Assembly (NCBI GenBank): GCA_041663565.1
Contig: JBAYMJ010000003.1
Span: forward strand, 9,168-73,167
DNA length: 64,000 bases
Source: CAINOH01 sp041663565
GTDB taxonomy: Archaea; Micrarchaeota; Micrarchaeia; Norongarragalinales; CAINOH01
Direction of reading: 5' to 3'
Below the pieces are notes generated by a model that did no database searches, was not told the origin of the DNA, and saw nothing but the letters and a program-made list of their open reading frames with translations. Positions within the stretch are counted from its first letter, which is position 1. The number at the start of each line of letters is the position of its first letter. The translations under genes and the position numbers were made by a program. Of this stretch, positions 51,439 to 60,893 are shown in pieces.

Positions 51439-51723
51439 ATGAAGATTTCAGAACTCAGCCCGGGAACAGGCAACGTGGACCTCGACGCAGAGGTAGTGGA
51501 CATCGAGGCGCCCCGCGAAATCGACAAGATGGGACGCAAGCTCCGCGTGGCAAACGTGACCATCAAGGACGACTCGGGAACCATCACGCTCGTGCTCTGG
51601 AACGAGAAGATTGACGAGGTAGCGGTTGGCAACAAGATAAAAATCACCAAGGGCTACGTCAACACCTGGCAGGACAAGTCACAGCTCACACTTGGCAAGT
51701 TCGGCACGATGGAAGTAGTCTAG
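51439..51723 (+). CDS. OB-fold single-stranded nucleic-acid-binding protein (RPA/SSB-like)
   Basis: 94 residues, a single OB fold: 'VDLDAEVVDIEAPREI', 'LRVANVTIKDDSGTITLVLWNEKIDEVAVGNKIKITKGYV' and 'SQLTLGKFGTMEVV'. This is the core of archaeal RPA/SOSS-B-like SSBs without the acidic tail. AGGTGAT five bases upstream selects the ATG at 51439. Confidence 0.85.
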   Translation: MKISELSPGTGNVDLDAEVVDIEAPREIDKMGRKLRVANVTIKDDSGTITLVLWNEKIDEVAVGNKIKITKGYVNTWQDKSQLTLGKFGTMEVV

Positions 51724-51803
51724 GAATAATTCGTTTTGGGAAGGCGGATTTAGCCGCCAAACCCCAAATTCTCTTTTTTCAATAAAAAAAAGGCATACTT
51801 TGC

Positions 51804-53792
51804 TTAGCCTGCGCCTCCACCGCCGCCCCCTCCTCCGCCACCGCCGCCACCGGATGCGGAGCCGGACACCGAAGCCGATGAGGCCGCGCTGAAGCTTGAG
51901 GAGAACGAGTGGGAGAACGAAGACGACATCGCGACGTACGCAAACCCGTGGTAGCGAACCGGCACGACCTTGAGCTTTGACATCGCGGCCTCCACTTTGT
52001 CCGCGTTGCCAAAGACAGTTGCGTAGACAAGGTACTGCTCCCAGAGCGTGATTTCGGTCGGCAGCTTCTGCCGGAAGTTGTCCATCTCGTCAAGGAACCT
52101 CTTCAGCCCCATCCACTCCACGTGGACCTTTTCCCCTTCCTCGGAAAATCGCGGGAGGGCGAATGGCTTGGCGTAGTCGTAAATTATGATTGCCAAGGCA
52201 ACTAGACCGACGACAAGTAACAACAACAGGCCATAGACCATCGTGGAGAAGGTGGATATGAATGCAGCAAGCAAAAGCAGGACTAGGTTCGCCCCAAACG
52301 CCCACCGTTGGCGAACTGACCCTGACTTCTCCTTTGCTTTGGGGGTCGCCCACGCCAGGGCAGCTGCGCTTGCACCGGTGAGAATGCAGAGGATGGATGC
52401 TACCGTGTCCCACGCCTGCCCGTTCACGTAGAACACCGAGAGGAATGCAAACGCGGTGCTGGCCGCAAGGACGATGGATGAAAGCCAGTAGAACTTGCGC
52501 GAGCCAGTAAGGTCGAAGTACTTTGCGCAGAGTCCGTCCTCCCCTTCGGTGTACTGGGCTGCAAGAGCGTTCCACTTTTGCAGCATTGACTCGGCGTCGT
52601 GCGCGTGCACCTGGGCGACCTGGCTGAGCGTGATGCCTTCGGACGCGATGTCTGCGCGCGCCTTGCCGAAGATGCCCTCAAGGAGGCCGGCCGGGGCGGG
52701 CTTGAAGAGTTCGGCCATCAGCAGCTCCTCGAAGTCGTCCAGCTTGCCTGTCCATTTTGCCTTCTTGAGCCGGTACTCGTCGCCGAATGAAAGGAATCCG
52801 GTCTTGCGTTCCTTGGTGATTGTTATGAAACCACGGCGCGAAAGGTCAAGCACCGTTGCCACCATGCTCTTGTCAGTCACGTAGTGCGTGACTGCGTACT
52901 CGACCTGCCAGGGCTTGAGTTCCTTTTCCGGGATGTCCTGCGAAGCGGTTATGTGGAGGCGCTTCTTCTCAACGCCATAAGTGTAGTATGCGTACGCATA
53001 GCACAATACCAGTGCGATGCAGGAAAGGGCGGCAAAAGGAAGCGCCAATGAAGAGATGAGGTCGCGCGCTTCCGCGTTCTGCTTGGAGACTGTTGCGAAG
53101 TTCTCCTCCTCGTTGTTGATTGCCTTTACCCCGCTTCCTGATTTCCCGACTACGTTTCCAACGGAAGCGGACGCGTCGAGGGTTTCCTTGTTGAACAGCA
53201 CGCGGAACTCCAGGAACGTGCGTTTTGGGATGCCCCGCGCTGAAAACAGGAGGGTGTCGCCTTCAAGCGAATAGTTCGCGTCAAGGTAGGGGTGCAGCCA
53301 CACCTTGGAGCCGTTGTAGAGCGCCTTCGGGAAATGCACCGCCCCGGAGAGCTTCTGCACCGGCGCATCCCACTGGGAATCCCACGCTTTCCAGTAGAAC
53401 TCAAGCGCGTCGTCGTAGGAATTGATTGCGTTTTTCAGGCTGTAGGTTATCACGAAGGTCTTCTTTTCGTTCGATGCGGAAAACGCCCATTTGTAGCGGA
53501 TTGCAGAGCCCTCGGTTGATGCCGATGCCGACACTGGGACCAGCGAACCGTCGGCAAGCTTTTCGAAAACCCGCACGTTGTCATACTCCCACGAACCGGA
53601 CTCCAAGTCACGGTATGCAAAGGAGTAGCTTCCTGAAAAGTCGAAGGTCAGGTTTTCCTGCACGAAAACCGTGCCGTCGGAACCGACGACGTAGCCCACA
53701 GAGACGTCCGAAAAGGAATAGCTCTTTGCCGACGCAAAGCACAGCGCAAATGCTAGGAAGAAAACTGCGCAGGGCAAAAACCGCTTGTCCAA
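51804..53792 (-). CDS. DUF2207 membrane protein with glycine tail
   Basis: 662 residues. TTG start, signal peptide (LPCAVFFLAFALCFASA), a large extracytoplasmic beta domain ('FSDVSVGYVVGSDGTVFVQENLTFDFSGSYSFAYRDL', the DUF2207 hallmark), one transmembrane segment near residue 255, a cytoplasmic linker, two or more further helices near 430-540, and a C-terminal Ser-rich then poly-Gly tail (13 Gly, ends GGAG). It lies 31 bases after LemA; the DUF2207-LemA pair is common in bacteria and archaea, but its role is unknown. Confidence 0.85.
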   Translation of the reverse strand: MDKRFLPCAVFFLAFALCFASAKSYSFSDVSVGYVVGSDGTVFVQENLTFDFSGSYSFAYRDLESGSWEYDNVRVFEKLADGSLVPVSASASTEGSAIRYKWAFSASNEKKTFVITYSLKNAINSYDDALEFYWKAWDSQWDAPVQKLSGAVHFPKALYNGSKVWLHPYLDANYSLEGDTLLFSARGIPKRTFLEFRVLFNKETLDASASVGNVVGKSGSGVKAINNEEENFATVSKQNAEARDLISSLALPFAALSCIALVLCYAYAYYTYGVEKKRLHITASQDIPEKELKPWQVEYAVTHYVTDKSMVATVLDLSRRGFITITKERKTGFLSFGDEYRLKKAKWTGKLDDFEELLMAELFKPAPAGLLEGIFGKARADIASEGITLSQVAQVHAHDAESMLQKWNALAAQYTEGEDGLCAKYFDLTGSRKFYWLSSIVLAASTAFAFLSVFYVNGQAWDTVASILCILTGASAAALAWATPKAKEKSGSVRQRWAFGANLVLLLLAAFISTFSTMVYGLLLLLVVGLVALAIIIYDYAKPFALPRFSEEGEKVHVEWMGLKRFLDEMDNFRQKLPTEITLWEQYLVYATVFGNADKVEAAMSKLKVVPVRYHGFAYVAMSSSFSHSFSSSFSAASSASVSGSASGGGGGGGGGGGGGAG

Positions 53793-53823
53793 GTATAGTG
53801 CAACTCCGTTTGTCAGTACGTCC

Positions 53824-54375
53824 CTATAGCTTTACTTTTATTCCCGGCCTCGCCGCTTCCTCGGCCTGGAAGTAATCACGCTTGGAAAAACGCAGCAGCG
53901 TTGCGACGACGTTCGAGGGGAATGACTCCACAAAAGTATTGTACTCAAGCACCGCGTCGTTGTAGAACTGGCGCGCAAAGGCAATCTTGCCCTCGGTCTT
54001 TGCAAGCTCGTTCTGGAGCGAGAGGAAGCTCTCGTTCGAGCGCATCTTGGGATAGGCTTCTGCAACCGCAAACAGCCCCTTGACTGCGCTGTCCATCATC
54101 GCGTCCGCATCGGCCTTCTCGGAAACACCCTTGGCGGATTCGAACGCGGTGCGGGCCCTTGCAACCGAAAGGAACAGCGTCTTTTCCTGCTTTGCAACCG
54201 CCTTGACTACCGAGACGAGGTTCGGGATTAGGTCGTACCTGCGCTTGAGCTGGACGTCAATCTGCGCCCACGTGTTGTCCATCTTGTTGCGCATGCGCAC
54301 GAACGAGTTGTAGTAGTGCGCAAGAATGGCGATGGCAAGCACTGCAAGTACCAGAAGGATTGTGAAGACGTCCAT
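53824..54375 (-). CDS. lemA: LemA-family membrane-anchored protein
   Basis: 183 residues. One N-terminal helix (FTILLVLAVLAIAILAHYYN) and the LemA helical bundle: 'VRMRNKMDNTWAQIDVQLKRRYDLIPNLVSVVKAVAKQEK', 'RSNESFLSLQNELAKTEGKIAFARQFYNDAVLEYNTFVESFPSN'. It is upstream of DUF2207 in the same orientation. Family function is poorly defined. Confidence 0.92.
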   Translation of the reverse strand: MDVFTILLVLAVLAIAILAHYYNSFVRMRNKMDNTWAQIDVQLKRRYDLIPNLVSVVKAVAKQEKTLFLSVARARTAFESAKGVSEKADADAMMDSAVKGLFAVAEAYPKMRSNESFLSLQNELAKTEGKIAFARQFYNDAVLEYNTFVESFPSNVVATLLRFSKRDYFQAEEAARPGIKVKL

Positions 54376-54491
54376 TGTTTTCTACCCCGAAAAATTTTGT
54401 TGCCGGATGCTCAAAAGCATATTGTTTGCAGAGGCAAAAAGGAGTAAAGAAAGGCGGGTTTTGCACAACGCCTGCCCGCGCAAGGCTGCTG

Positions 54492-55217
54492 CTATTTTGG
54501 CCGCAAAGCGCGGATTCTCTTCCTGGTCTTGTCGTCAAGCTTCTCCATAGCATACGACAAGCTAATCGCCGGCATGTCGGCGTGCTTTTCAAGGAAACTG
54601 ATGAGTCGCTTCTCGTCGAACTTCCCGGCCTGCCTCAGCGCCCAGCCGTTTGCCTTGCGCACCAGGTCGTCGGAATCGTAAAGCATCGCCGAGACGTTTG
54701 AATAAACCAAGTCGATGAACAGCCCGCGACGCACTTGGACAACAAGACACACCACCGAAGCGCGCTTTACCCAGCGGTTCCTTGATTTCGCCCACGTGCG
54801 GAGCTTTTGCGCCTGCTTGGGATAGCGTTCGTAGAGCTTTCCCATAATCGAGCAGAGGCCGTCGCAGCACGCCCAGTTGTCCACGTAAGAAGGGATGATT
54901 GACTCAAAGAACGCCAAGTCATTTTCCCCGAAATTCTTCTGCATCCTCGCAAGCAGTATGTTCGCGCAGAACTGCTCCTCAAGGATTCCCGTAGAGTAGA
55001 GCTCCTTTGCAGCTGCCTTGGTGCCTTCCGGGGTTATGGGCATTCCAGCGGCCTTTGCCTTCACTACTGCATCCGCAACTGCCCGCGTGCAACCCGGTAT
55101 GGGAACGCCAAGCGGCCTCACCGGCTCGGTGAAGAAGCGGCGGTTCTTTTCCGCAAATTTCGGGTCTGCTACCTTCCGCAGGTATGCTCGGACATTTTTT
55201 GCGACTTCGGATGCCAT
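54492..55217 (-). CDS. AlkD-like DNA alkylation repair HEAT-repeat protein
   Basis: 241 residues, all-helical. 'SYVDNWACCDGLCSIMGKLY', 'WAKSRNRWVKRASVVCLVVQVRRGLF', 'VRKANGWALRQAGKFDEKRLISFLEKH' give the ALK/HEAT-repeat pattern of AlkC/AlkD glycosylases that release 3- and 7-methylpurines. The catalytic Asp/Trp arrangement (W-x-x-x-D near residue 115) appears intact. Divergent from rpoK. Confidence 0.8.
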   Translation of the reverse strand: MASEVAKNVRAYLRKVADPKFAEKNRRFFTEPVRPLGVPIPGCTRAVADAVVKAKAAGMPITPEGTKAAAKELYSTGILEEQFCANILLARMQKNFGENDLAFFESIIPSYVDNWACCDGLCSIMGKLYERYPKQAQKLRTWAKSRNRWVKRASVVCLVVQVRRGLFIDLVYSNVSAMLYDSDDLVRKANGWALRQAGKFDEKRLISFLEKHADMPAISLSYAMEKLDDKTRKRIRALRPK

Positions 55218-55312
55218 TATTGCTCAATCTCCCAAAAAAACAACCGTTGGAAAGTATTTAATGCTTTGAACAGCCCAAAAGATAGACCGGAGAAAGCTTT
55301 CTGCCGGCGGAC

Positions 55313-55335
55313 TTTTTTATCATCCACCAGAGGTG
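55313..55335 (+). promoter_or_regulatory. TATA box and Shine-Dalgarno site of rpoK
   Basis: TTTTTTATC (55313-55321) and AGGTG (55331-55335) precede the ATG at 55346. Confidence 0.5.
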
Positions 55336-55345
55336 CAACTTTTCA

Positions 55346-55537
55346 ATGCCATCCGCAACCGTGAAGTTCAAGGACATGACCAAGTACGAAGTCGCAAGGG
55401 TAGTCGGCGCGCGCGCCCTGCAGCTTGCGATGGGAGCGCCCTGCCTTGTCAAGAACAACCTCAACACCATCAACTCGCTCGTGCTTGCAAAGCTCGAGTT
55501 TGAGAAGAACGCAATCCCGCTCTCAGTGCTCCGATAA
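55346..55537 (+). CDS. rpoK: RNA polymerase subunit K (Rpb6/omega homologue)
   Basis: 63 residues. 'MTKYEVARVVGARALQLAMGAP' is the signature of RpoK, the small subunit that clamps the largest subunit and aids assembly. The archaeal length is normal and there is no N-terminal acidic extension. Confidence 0.93.
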   Translation: MPSATVKFKDMTKYEVARVVGARALQLAMGAPCLVKNNLNTINSLVLAKLEFEKNAIPLSVLR

Positions 55538-55603
55538 GGACGCCGCGTGCAAATTAACAAGAAACTGATTCTTGGTGGCAAAACGCTTTTTGCCGCCCAA
55601 CTT

Positions 55604-56230
55604 TTAATTTTCCTCAAAAATAGGCGTCAGCAGGAGCCGGCTCTCGCCTATTGAGAGCCGCAGCGACCCAGTGACCTTGCACGCTGCCGAGGGCAGGGCG
55701 CTTTGGAGCTGCACCCCGCTTTTCACGGACGGGTCGGGAACTATGTTCTCAAAGCCGAACACGAGCGGGATTGCAAAGACTTCGTCTATGCCGCCTGCCG
55801 AGCGCGAACGCATCAGAAGCAGCGCGACGTCGTATTGCGTTGGCAGCGAGTTGATGTCGATTGCGTAGAAGGACACGGACTGCGTCAGGGGCTTTTTCAC
55901 AAGCGAGATTGCGCGTTCAGCTGCCCGCTCGTCGGAAAAGAACCTGTAGAGCCTCCCGCCGTCTGCCGATGCCGGGTGCTTCTGCAAAAACGCGTGCATC
56001 AGCGCGGATATCATGACGGAAAGCGAGTGCGAGTAGGAGTGGGGCGAGAACGTCACGCCGGAGGGCGTCGCCTTCTGCGCGCGCTTCCACAGCCTGTGCG
56101 AGGTCGCCTTAGCGTGCCGGCCCAGGATTGCCATGTCCGCCTTTGCAGGCCAGAGGATCACGCGCTCGGACGGCACTTCGTCTTTCGGGCCTTGGAAGGA
56201 GACCTTGAATGCGAACAGCTTTCTTGGCAT
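55604..56230 (-). CDS. Hypothetical protein downstream of an ABC permease
   Basis: 208 residues, soluble, no recognised motif. 'LTQSVSFYAIDINSLPTQYDVALLLMRSRSAGGIDEVFAIPLVFGFENIVPD' looks like a beta-rich sensing domain. It starts nine bases after the permease stop, so it is probably the last gene of that operon. Confidence 0.55.
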   Translation of the reverse strand: MPRKLFAFKVSFQGPKDEVPSERVILWPAKADMAILGRHAKATSHRLWKRAQKATPSGVTFSPHSYSHSLSVMISALMHAFLQKHPASADGGRLYRFFSDERAAERAISLVKKPLTQSVSFYAIDINSLPTQYDVALLLMRSRSAGGIDEVFAIPLVFGFENIVPDPSVKSGVQLQSALPSAACKVTGSLRLSIGESRLLLTPIFEEN

Positions 56231-56239
56231 AACGTCTTT

Positions 56240-57466
56240 TCACTCGTAACGCAGCGCGTCAACGGGCCGCAGGTGCGAAGCCTGCCGCGCGGGCACCATC
56301 CCCGATAGTGCGCCTATGATGAACGAGAACGCAAGTGCGCCTATTATCAGTTCCGGCGGGAAGTACAGCTTCAGCAGGTCGGTGCCAAGCACCTGGTTCG
56401 CTATGACCTCCGCGGCCTTGCCCATGACGTAGCCAAGGATTACGCCGATTACGCCGCCCACGAGGCCAAGCAGCCCGGACTCTATCAAAAACAGCACCAT
56501 TATTTCGGAGTTCTTCGCGCCGACTGCCTTCATTATGCCTATTTCCTTTGTGCGCTCAAGGACCGCGGTGTACATCGTGTTCATGATTCCTACAGCGCCG
56601 ACGAGCAGCGAGATTGCCGCTATGCCTATGATTATCGCCTGCACCACGCCGAAAATCGTGTTGAAGCTCTCAAGCAGCTGCTCGGAGGTGCTGACCTGGA
56701 AGTCCTGGGTCTTTGACGTCACCCCCCGCGACTGGCGCAGCGCCTTCTCGACGTCGTCCCGCAGGTCTCCGGGCACTACGCCGGAGGACAGCTTGAGCAC
56801 GAAACGGCTGTATCCGGTCGAGCCCATGACCTCCTTTGCCGCGTCGCCGGGAATTATGAGCGCGCCATCCACCAGCGGGTCGCCCACCTTCTTGAGTATT
56901 CCCACCACCCGGAACTCCGTGTTGTTTATCACCACTATGTCGTTGAGCTTGAGCTCGTGGCCGAAGATGTTCTCGGTTGCAAGCCGGGCTCCGATGAGGG
57001 CCTTGTACCTGTCGTTGGAATTGAGGTCCCGGCCCCGCTCTATCTCCATGCCCATGAACTCCTCTACGGGCCCCGTCTCGTCGCTGGCCGTCGATATGCC
57101 GCTTACCATCGCAAAGGTCTTCTTGTCGCCGTGCTGTGCCTGCATCGACTGCGTCATCACGTATCCTGCCTTCGCGACCCCGTTGACCCGCTTTACCGCC
57201 GCAAAGTCGCGGTCGGTGAGCTTGCTTGACGCGTACATTGACGATATCGCGCTGCCCCCCGGAGTGACCGAGAGCTTGTCCACGCCGATTTTCTGGAACT
57301 CGCCGTTGATTGAGTCTGAAAGCCCCTGGCCGAGCGCAATCAGCGCAACAACTGACGCGACGCCGATGAAGATGCCGAGCATCGTCAAGAAGGAGCGGAG
57401 CTTGCGGTGCGAGATGCTGTCAAGGGCGAGCGAAAAGAGCGACAGGAAACTGTCAAGGCCGGGCAC
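56240..57466 (-). CDS. ABC transporter permease, MacB/FtsX type
   Basis: 408 residues. An N-terminal helix ('HRKLRSFLTMLGIFIGVASVVALIALGQGL'), a large extracytoplasmic MacB_PCD domain (about 50-275) and three C-terminal helices with 'ERTKEIGIMKAVGAKNSEIMVLFLIESGLLGLVGG', which binds the ATPase. This is a mechanotransmission-type exporter. A GTG start with GGTG nine bases upstream is used. The ATPase is two genes upstream in the same orientation. Confidence 0.92.
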   Translation of the reverse strand: MPGLDSFLSLFSLALDSISHRKLRSFLTMLGIFIGVASVVALIALGQGLSDSINGEFQKIGVDKLSVTPGGSAISSMYASSKLTDRDFAAVKRVNGVAKAGYVMTQSMQAQHGDKKTFAMVSGISTASDETGPVEEFMGMEIERGRDLNSNDRYKALIGARLATENIFGHELKLNDIVVINNTEFRVVGILKKVGDPLVDGALIIPGDAAKEVMGSTGYSRFVLKLSSGVVPGDLRDDVEKALRQSRGVTSKTQDFQVSTSEQLLESFNTIFGVVQAIIIGIAAISLLVGAVGIMNTMYTAVLERTKEIGIMKAVGAKNSEIMVLFLIESGLLGLVGGVIGVILGYVMGKAAEVIANQVLGTDLLKLYFPPELIIGALAFSFIIGALSGMVPARQASHLRPVDALRYE

Positions 57467-57561
57467 AGCATAACACCAATCAAATCAACGGGATGGAAAT
57501 GAAAGAAAAAAAGGAAGAGGAAAGGAAAAGGGAAAAGCGCCTTCGGACGCGTTCGCCCAAA

Positions 57562-58836
57562 TCACTTCTTTGCCTTCTGCCTTCCGAAGTACTCCGAGAC
57601 GAACCCGGACACCGGCGGGAGCGCGTACTTGTAGAGAAGGTACAAAACGACAAGCAGGAGTATTATGTACAGCAGCGTGTTGTCCGGAATCTTCTCAAGC
57701 CCGTACTGTATGGCCTCCACCTGCGAAAACAGCGGCAGGGACGCGGCTGCGGCCGACGCGAACTCTGCGTTCGAGGTGTCCGAGTAGTAGAGCTTCGCGT
57801 TCAATGCAAGCGGGCCGGTCGCGTTCTCCGACACGTGGATGCTGAACTCGGCGGTCTCGAAGTCGTCGGCATTGATGGAGCCGATGAACTGCGAGGGCGC
57901 GGTCAGTATCACGTAGTCCTTGGAAGGCTGCATCTCGATGCGCAGGGTCTTGACGTTGACAAGCCCGCGGTTCATCACGCGGAAGATAACCTTCCCGGTT
58001 GAGCCTGCGCGAGTCACCTCGGTGCTTTCGGCGGCAATCTCCAGGTTGGGCTCGCTGCCCACCACGAGGCCCGACGACTGGTTGATGGAATACGAGCGGC
58101 CGAGCTTGTCAGAATAGGTGACTGTTATCGGCAGCTTGTACACCCCCGACGACGCGGACGGGTACGCCATCAGCTCGAACGAGAAGTTGGCCGACTGGTA
58201 GGGCGCGACCTCCGAGACGAGCTTTTCATTGGTCCCGCCCACCACAGCGAACGGGAAGGCGTCGGAGCCGACACCCAGGCTTATCTTGAAGTCGCGGAGG
58301 TAGTTGGGCGATGCGCTGTTCACGAAGACGTTGAGAGTGGCCTTCTGCCCGGGCCTAATAGTTTCCGGGTCTGACACTACTGACACGATGTTCACGGTCG
58401 AGGCCTTCGCCTTCACGCTTACCTTCAGCTGGATGGTGTTGGACTGGCCGGTGTCCAGGTTCTTGCACGTGAAGTCGAGGTAGTTCGTGCCCTCCACTGC
58501 GGTGTCTGCGACGTGCACCCGGAAGTTCAAAAGCGCCTCCTTGGCCTCGGCCATGCGGGTGAACGTGCGGTAGTTCTCCTCGCCCGCATCCATCGAGAAG
58601 GGGTATTTCGGGTCAAGGCCACAGGTCACCGAGAGCGTGTCCTTGCCCGCGTTCTTTACCGACGCGAAGAAGTCGAAGTACGTGCCCGGCTCTACCGGGA
58701 ACGGGGTGTAATACGACTCGTTGCGCAGCTCAATCTGGCCTGCGGACTGGCTGCCGTCCAGCGCAAGTGCTGCCGGTGAAAAAAGCACCACTGCAATCAA
58801 TGCAAAAAACAACATTCTCGGTTCGTTCCTGTTCAT
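57562..58836 (-). CDS. COG1361-like (CARDB/S-layer-type) secreted, membrane-anchored protein
   Basis: 424 residues. Signal peptide (MLFFALIAVVLFSPAALA), three Ig/CARDB-like beta-sandwich domains ('PETIRPGQKATLNVFVNSASPNYLRDFKISLGV', 'STEVTRAGSTGKVIFRVMNRGLVNVKTLRIEM') and a C-terminal transmembrane helix (LLYIILLLVVLYLLYKYAL) with a basic tail. GAGGTG upstream supports ATG 58836. Placed between ATPase and permease, it probably takes the part that MacA plays in bacterial systems. A T-rich stretch on the minus strand (57496-57541) separates it from the permease and could cut expression. Confidence 0.82.
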   Translation of the reverse strand: MNRNEPRMLFFALIAVVLFSPAALALDGSQSAGQIELRNESYYTPFPVEPGTYFDFFASVKNAGKDTLSVTCGLDPKYPFSMDAGEENYRTFTRMAEAKEALLNFRVHVADTAVEGTNYLDFTCKNLDTGQSNTIQLKVSVKAKASTVNIVSVVSDPETIRPGQKATLNVFVNSASPNYLRDFKISLGVGSDAFPFAVVGGTNEKLVSEVAPYQSANFSFELMAYPSASSGVYKLPITVTYSDKLGRSYSINQSSGLVVGSEPNLEIAAESTEVTRAGSTGKVIFRVMNRGLVNVKTLRIEMQPSKDYVILTAPSQFIGSINADDFETAEFSIHVSENATGPLALNAKLYYSDTSNAEFASAAAASLPLFSQVEAIQYGLEKIPDNTLLYIILLLVVLYLLYKYALPPVSGFVSEYFGRQKAKK

Positions 58837-58897
58837 AAAAGACACCTCGTTTGAAACATCCAAAAGCCAAACCTACCCAAAAACCCATAATCAAGAC

Positions 58898-59641
58898 TTA
58901 CTTTTTAACCTGCACCGACGCCTCGTCGGAAAGCACGCGGCCGTCGCTGATGCGGATTATGCGGCGTGCGTTGCGTGCCACGTTCTCGTCGTGCGTGACA
59001 AGCACTATGGTCTTTCCCTCCTCGTTGAGGCTGCGGAAAAGCGCAAGTATCTCCTTGCCCGTGACCGAGTCGAGGTTGCCCGTTGGCTCGTCCGCAAGTA
59101 TCATCTGCGGCTTGACCGCAAGCGCGCGTGCGACCGCCACGCGCTGCTGCTGGCCGCCCGAAAGCTGGTTGGGGTGGTTGTTGACGCGGTCGGACATCCC
59201 CACCGACGCCAGTATCTTCATCGCCCTGGACTTGCGCTCCTCTGCCGGGATGCCGTGGAATATGAGGGGAAGGGCGACGTTCTCCCAGGCGGTCAGCGAG
59301 TTTATGAGGTTGAACTTCTGGAACACGAACCCCACGAGGCTGCCGCGGATGCGCGCAAGGTGGTTGTCGGAAAGCTTGGTTATGTCGTGGCCGTCAAGGA
59401 GGACCTTGCCCCTGGTGGGCACGTCGAGGCAGCCGACTAGGTTCATGAGCGTGGACTTGCCGCTTCCCGACGGCCCCATTATGGCGACGAACTCGCCCTC
59501 GCGCACGGTGATGTTGATGTCCTTGAGTATGGGCACCTCAAGTGACTCCATGAAGTAGGACTTGTAGACGCCCGCAAGCTCGATTACCGGCTTGCCGTTG
59601 AGTTTCACCCTCGTTGGCGTTGGTTTGGCCTGCGTCGTCAT
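58898..59641 (-). CDS. ABC transporter ATP-binding protein, MacB/LolD type
   Basis: 247 residues. Walker A GPSGSGKST (about 59-67), Q-loop 'VFQKFNLINSLTAWENV', signature LSGGQQQR, Walker B 'MILADEPTGNLD' and H-loop 'VLVTHDENVA'. It powers the permease two genes downstream. A short N-terminal extension precedes the fold. The start is ATG 59641. Confidence 0.94.
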   Translation of the reverse strand: MTTQAKPTPTRVKLNGKPVIELAGVYKSYFMESLEVPILKDINITVREGEFVAIMGPSGSGKSTLMNLVGCLDVPTRGKVLLDGHDITKLSDNHLARIRGSLVGFVFQKFNLINSLTAWENVALPLIFHGIPAEERKSRAMKILASVGMSDRVNNHPNQLSGGQQQRVAVARALAVKPQMILADEPTGNLDSVTGKEILALFRSLNEEGKTIVLVTHDENVARNARRIIRISDGRVLSDEASVQVKK

Positions 59642-59779
59642 AAGGACCACTGCGCGTTTGTCGTGTTAAAAAAGAACCTTTCGCCTATAACCATATCATG
59701 GATGGCTAAGGCTTTGCATTTTCCCATTTAGGACGCAAACCTTGCTTAAAATACAGTCGCAATATCGCGGTGGCTTTTA

Positions 59780-60823
59780 ATGGCACGGCAAGCACCCCAG
59801 AAGATGTCAAACCTAGACTACCACTACGCAGTGCTCGAGCTGGCCGGGGCGGTCGGCGGAAGGCTGGAACAAATATACGAAATCGAGGACGACGTATTCC
59901 GGCTCCGGCTCTCAAGCAAGGGCGAAAAGGCCGACCTTGTAGCCACGCTCGGCACCCGGCTCTCCGCATCCAAGAGGATTCCCGAGTCGCCGATGCAGCC
60001 GACTTCGTTTGCCTCGCTGCTTCGCAAGAAGCTTTCAAACGCGGTGATTGAGGAAATCTCGCAGGTTAGCCTCGACCGGCTGGTTGTTATGCGGCTGCAA
60101 AAGGACGAGACGCACCTGCTTTACTTCGAGATGTTCGCGAAGGGAAACCTGGTGCTGTGCGACGAGCAGGGAAAGATAATCGCAACGTACCACGAGCAGA
60201 AGGAGGCGAAGCGCGTGGTGGCGCGGGGCGGGCAATACCCGATTCCGCAGGCCGCCGCAAGCCCGTTTGACGCGCAAGCCGTTGAAAAGGTCCTCGAGGC
60301 TGCTGCAGGCAGGAAGCTTGAGGGGGCTGAAGCGAAGGACGCCTCCAAAAAAATCGCCCTCGCACCGGCCTACTTTGACGACTTTTCAAACAGCTCCGAC
60401 CTGACCGACGCCAAGAAGGCCTCCAAGGCGATGGCAAAATACGTCTCGGAACCGCAGTTCACGGCGTACTACGACGCGGAAGGCGGGGCGCTCGGGTTTT
60501 CCGCAGTCAAGCTCTTCGACCCGGCCAAATACCTGAAGGCCGAGCCTGCAAGCACCAAGATTTTCGACAGGTTCTCGGACGCCATTGACGAGTATTACTC
60601 CAAGGCCGCAATCTCCGGGCCTGCAAGGAAGGCCAGGAACGCCAAGCTCGAGAAGCTCCTCAAGCAGAAGGAAATCCAGGAAAAGTCCATTTCCGAAGCC
60701 CTGACTGCCGCCGACGGGCTGCAGGCTTTTGGCGATGCCATCTACCTTGCTTTCGACAAGGTGGAAGATGCCATTGAGAAGGCGAAGATTGAGCGGAAAA
60801 ACAAGATAGAAATCGAAGTTTAG
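59780..60823 (+). CDS. Short NFACT-N domain protein (RqcH/Tae2 N-terminal homologue)
   Basis: 347 residues. 'MSNLDYHYAVLELAGAVGGRLEQIYE...FRLRLSSKGEKADLVATLGTRLSASK', 'SFASLLRKKLSNAVIEEISQVSLDRLVVMRL' and 'LYFEMFAKGNLVLCDEQGKIIATYHEQK' are the NFACT-N domain; a coiled-coil start follows (about 290-345) and the protein then stops. Full-length RqcH/NEMF is near 600-700 residues with NFACT-C and NFACT-R domains, which mediate tRNA recruitment and tailing. A TATA box (GCTTAAAATA) lies 28-37 bases upstream. Confidence 0.85.
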   Translation: MARQAPQKMSNLDYHYAVLELAGAVGGRLEQIYEIEDDVFRLRLSSKGEKADLVATLGTRLSASKRIPESPMQPTSFASLLRKKLSNAVIEEISQVSLDRLVVMRLQKDETHLLYFEMFAKGNLVLCDEQGKIIATYHEQKEAKRVVARGGQYPIPQAAASPFDAQAVEKVLEAAAGRKLEGAEAKDASKKIALAPAYFDDFSNSSDLTDAKKASKAMAKYVSEPQFTAYYDAEGGALGFSAVKLFDPAKYLKAEPASTKIFDRFSDAIDEYYSKAAISGPARKARNAKLEKLLKQKEIQEKSISEALTAADGLQAFGDAIYLAFDKVEDAIEKAKIERKNKIEIEV

Positions 60824-60893
60824 CTGATTTTAGAAAAAGAATGAAAAAATAGAAATGGGCCGTGGTGGCCTTTGGCCGGAAAATCAACCAGAC

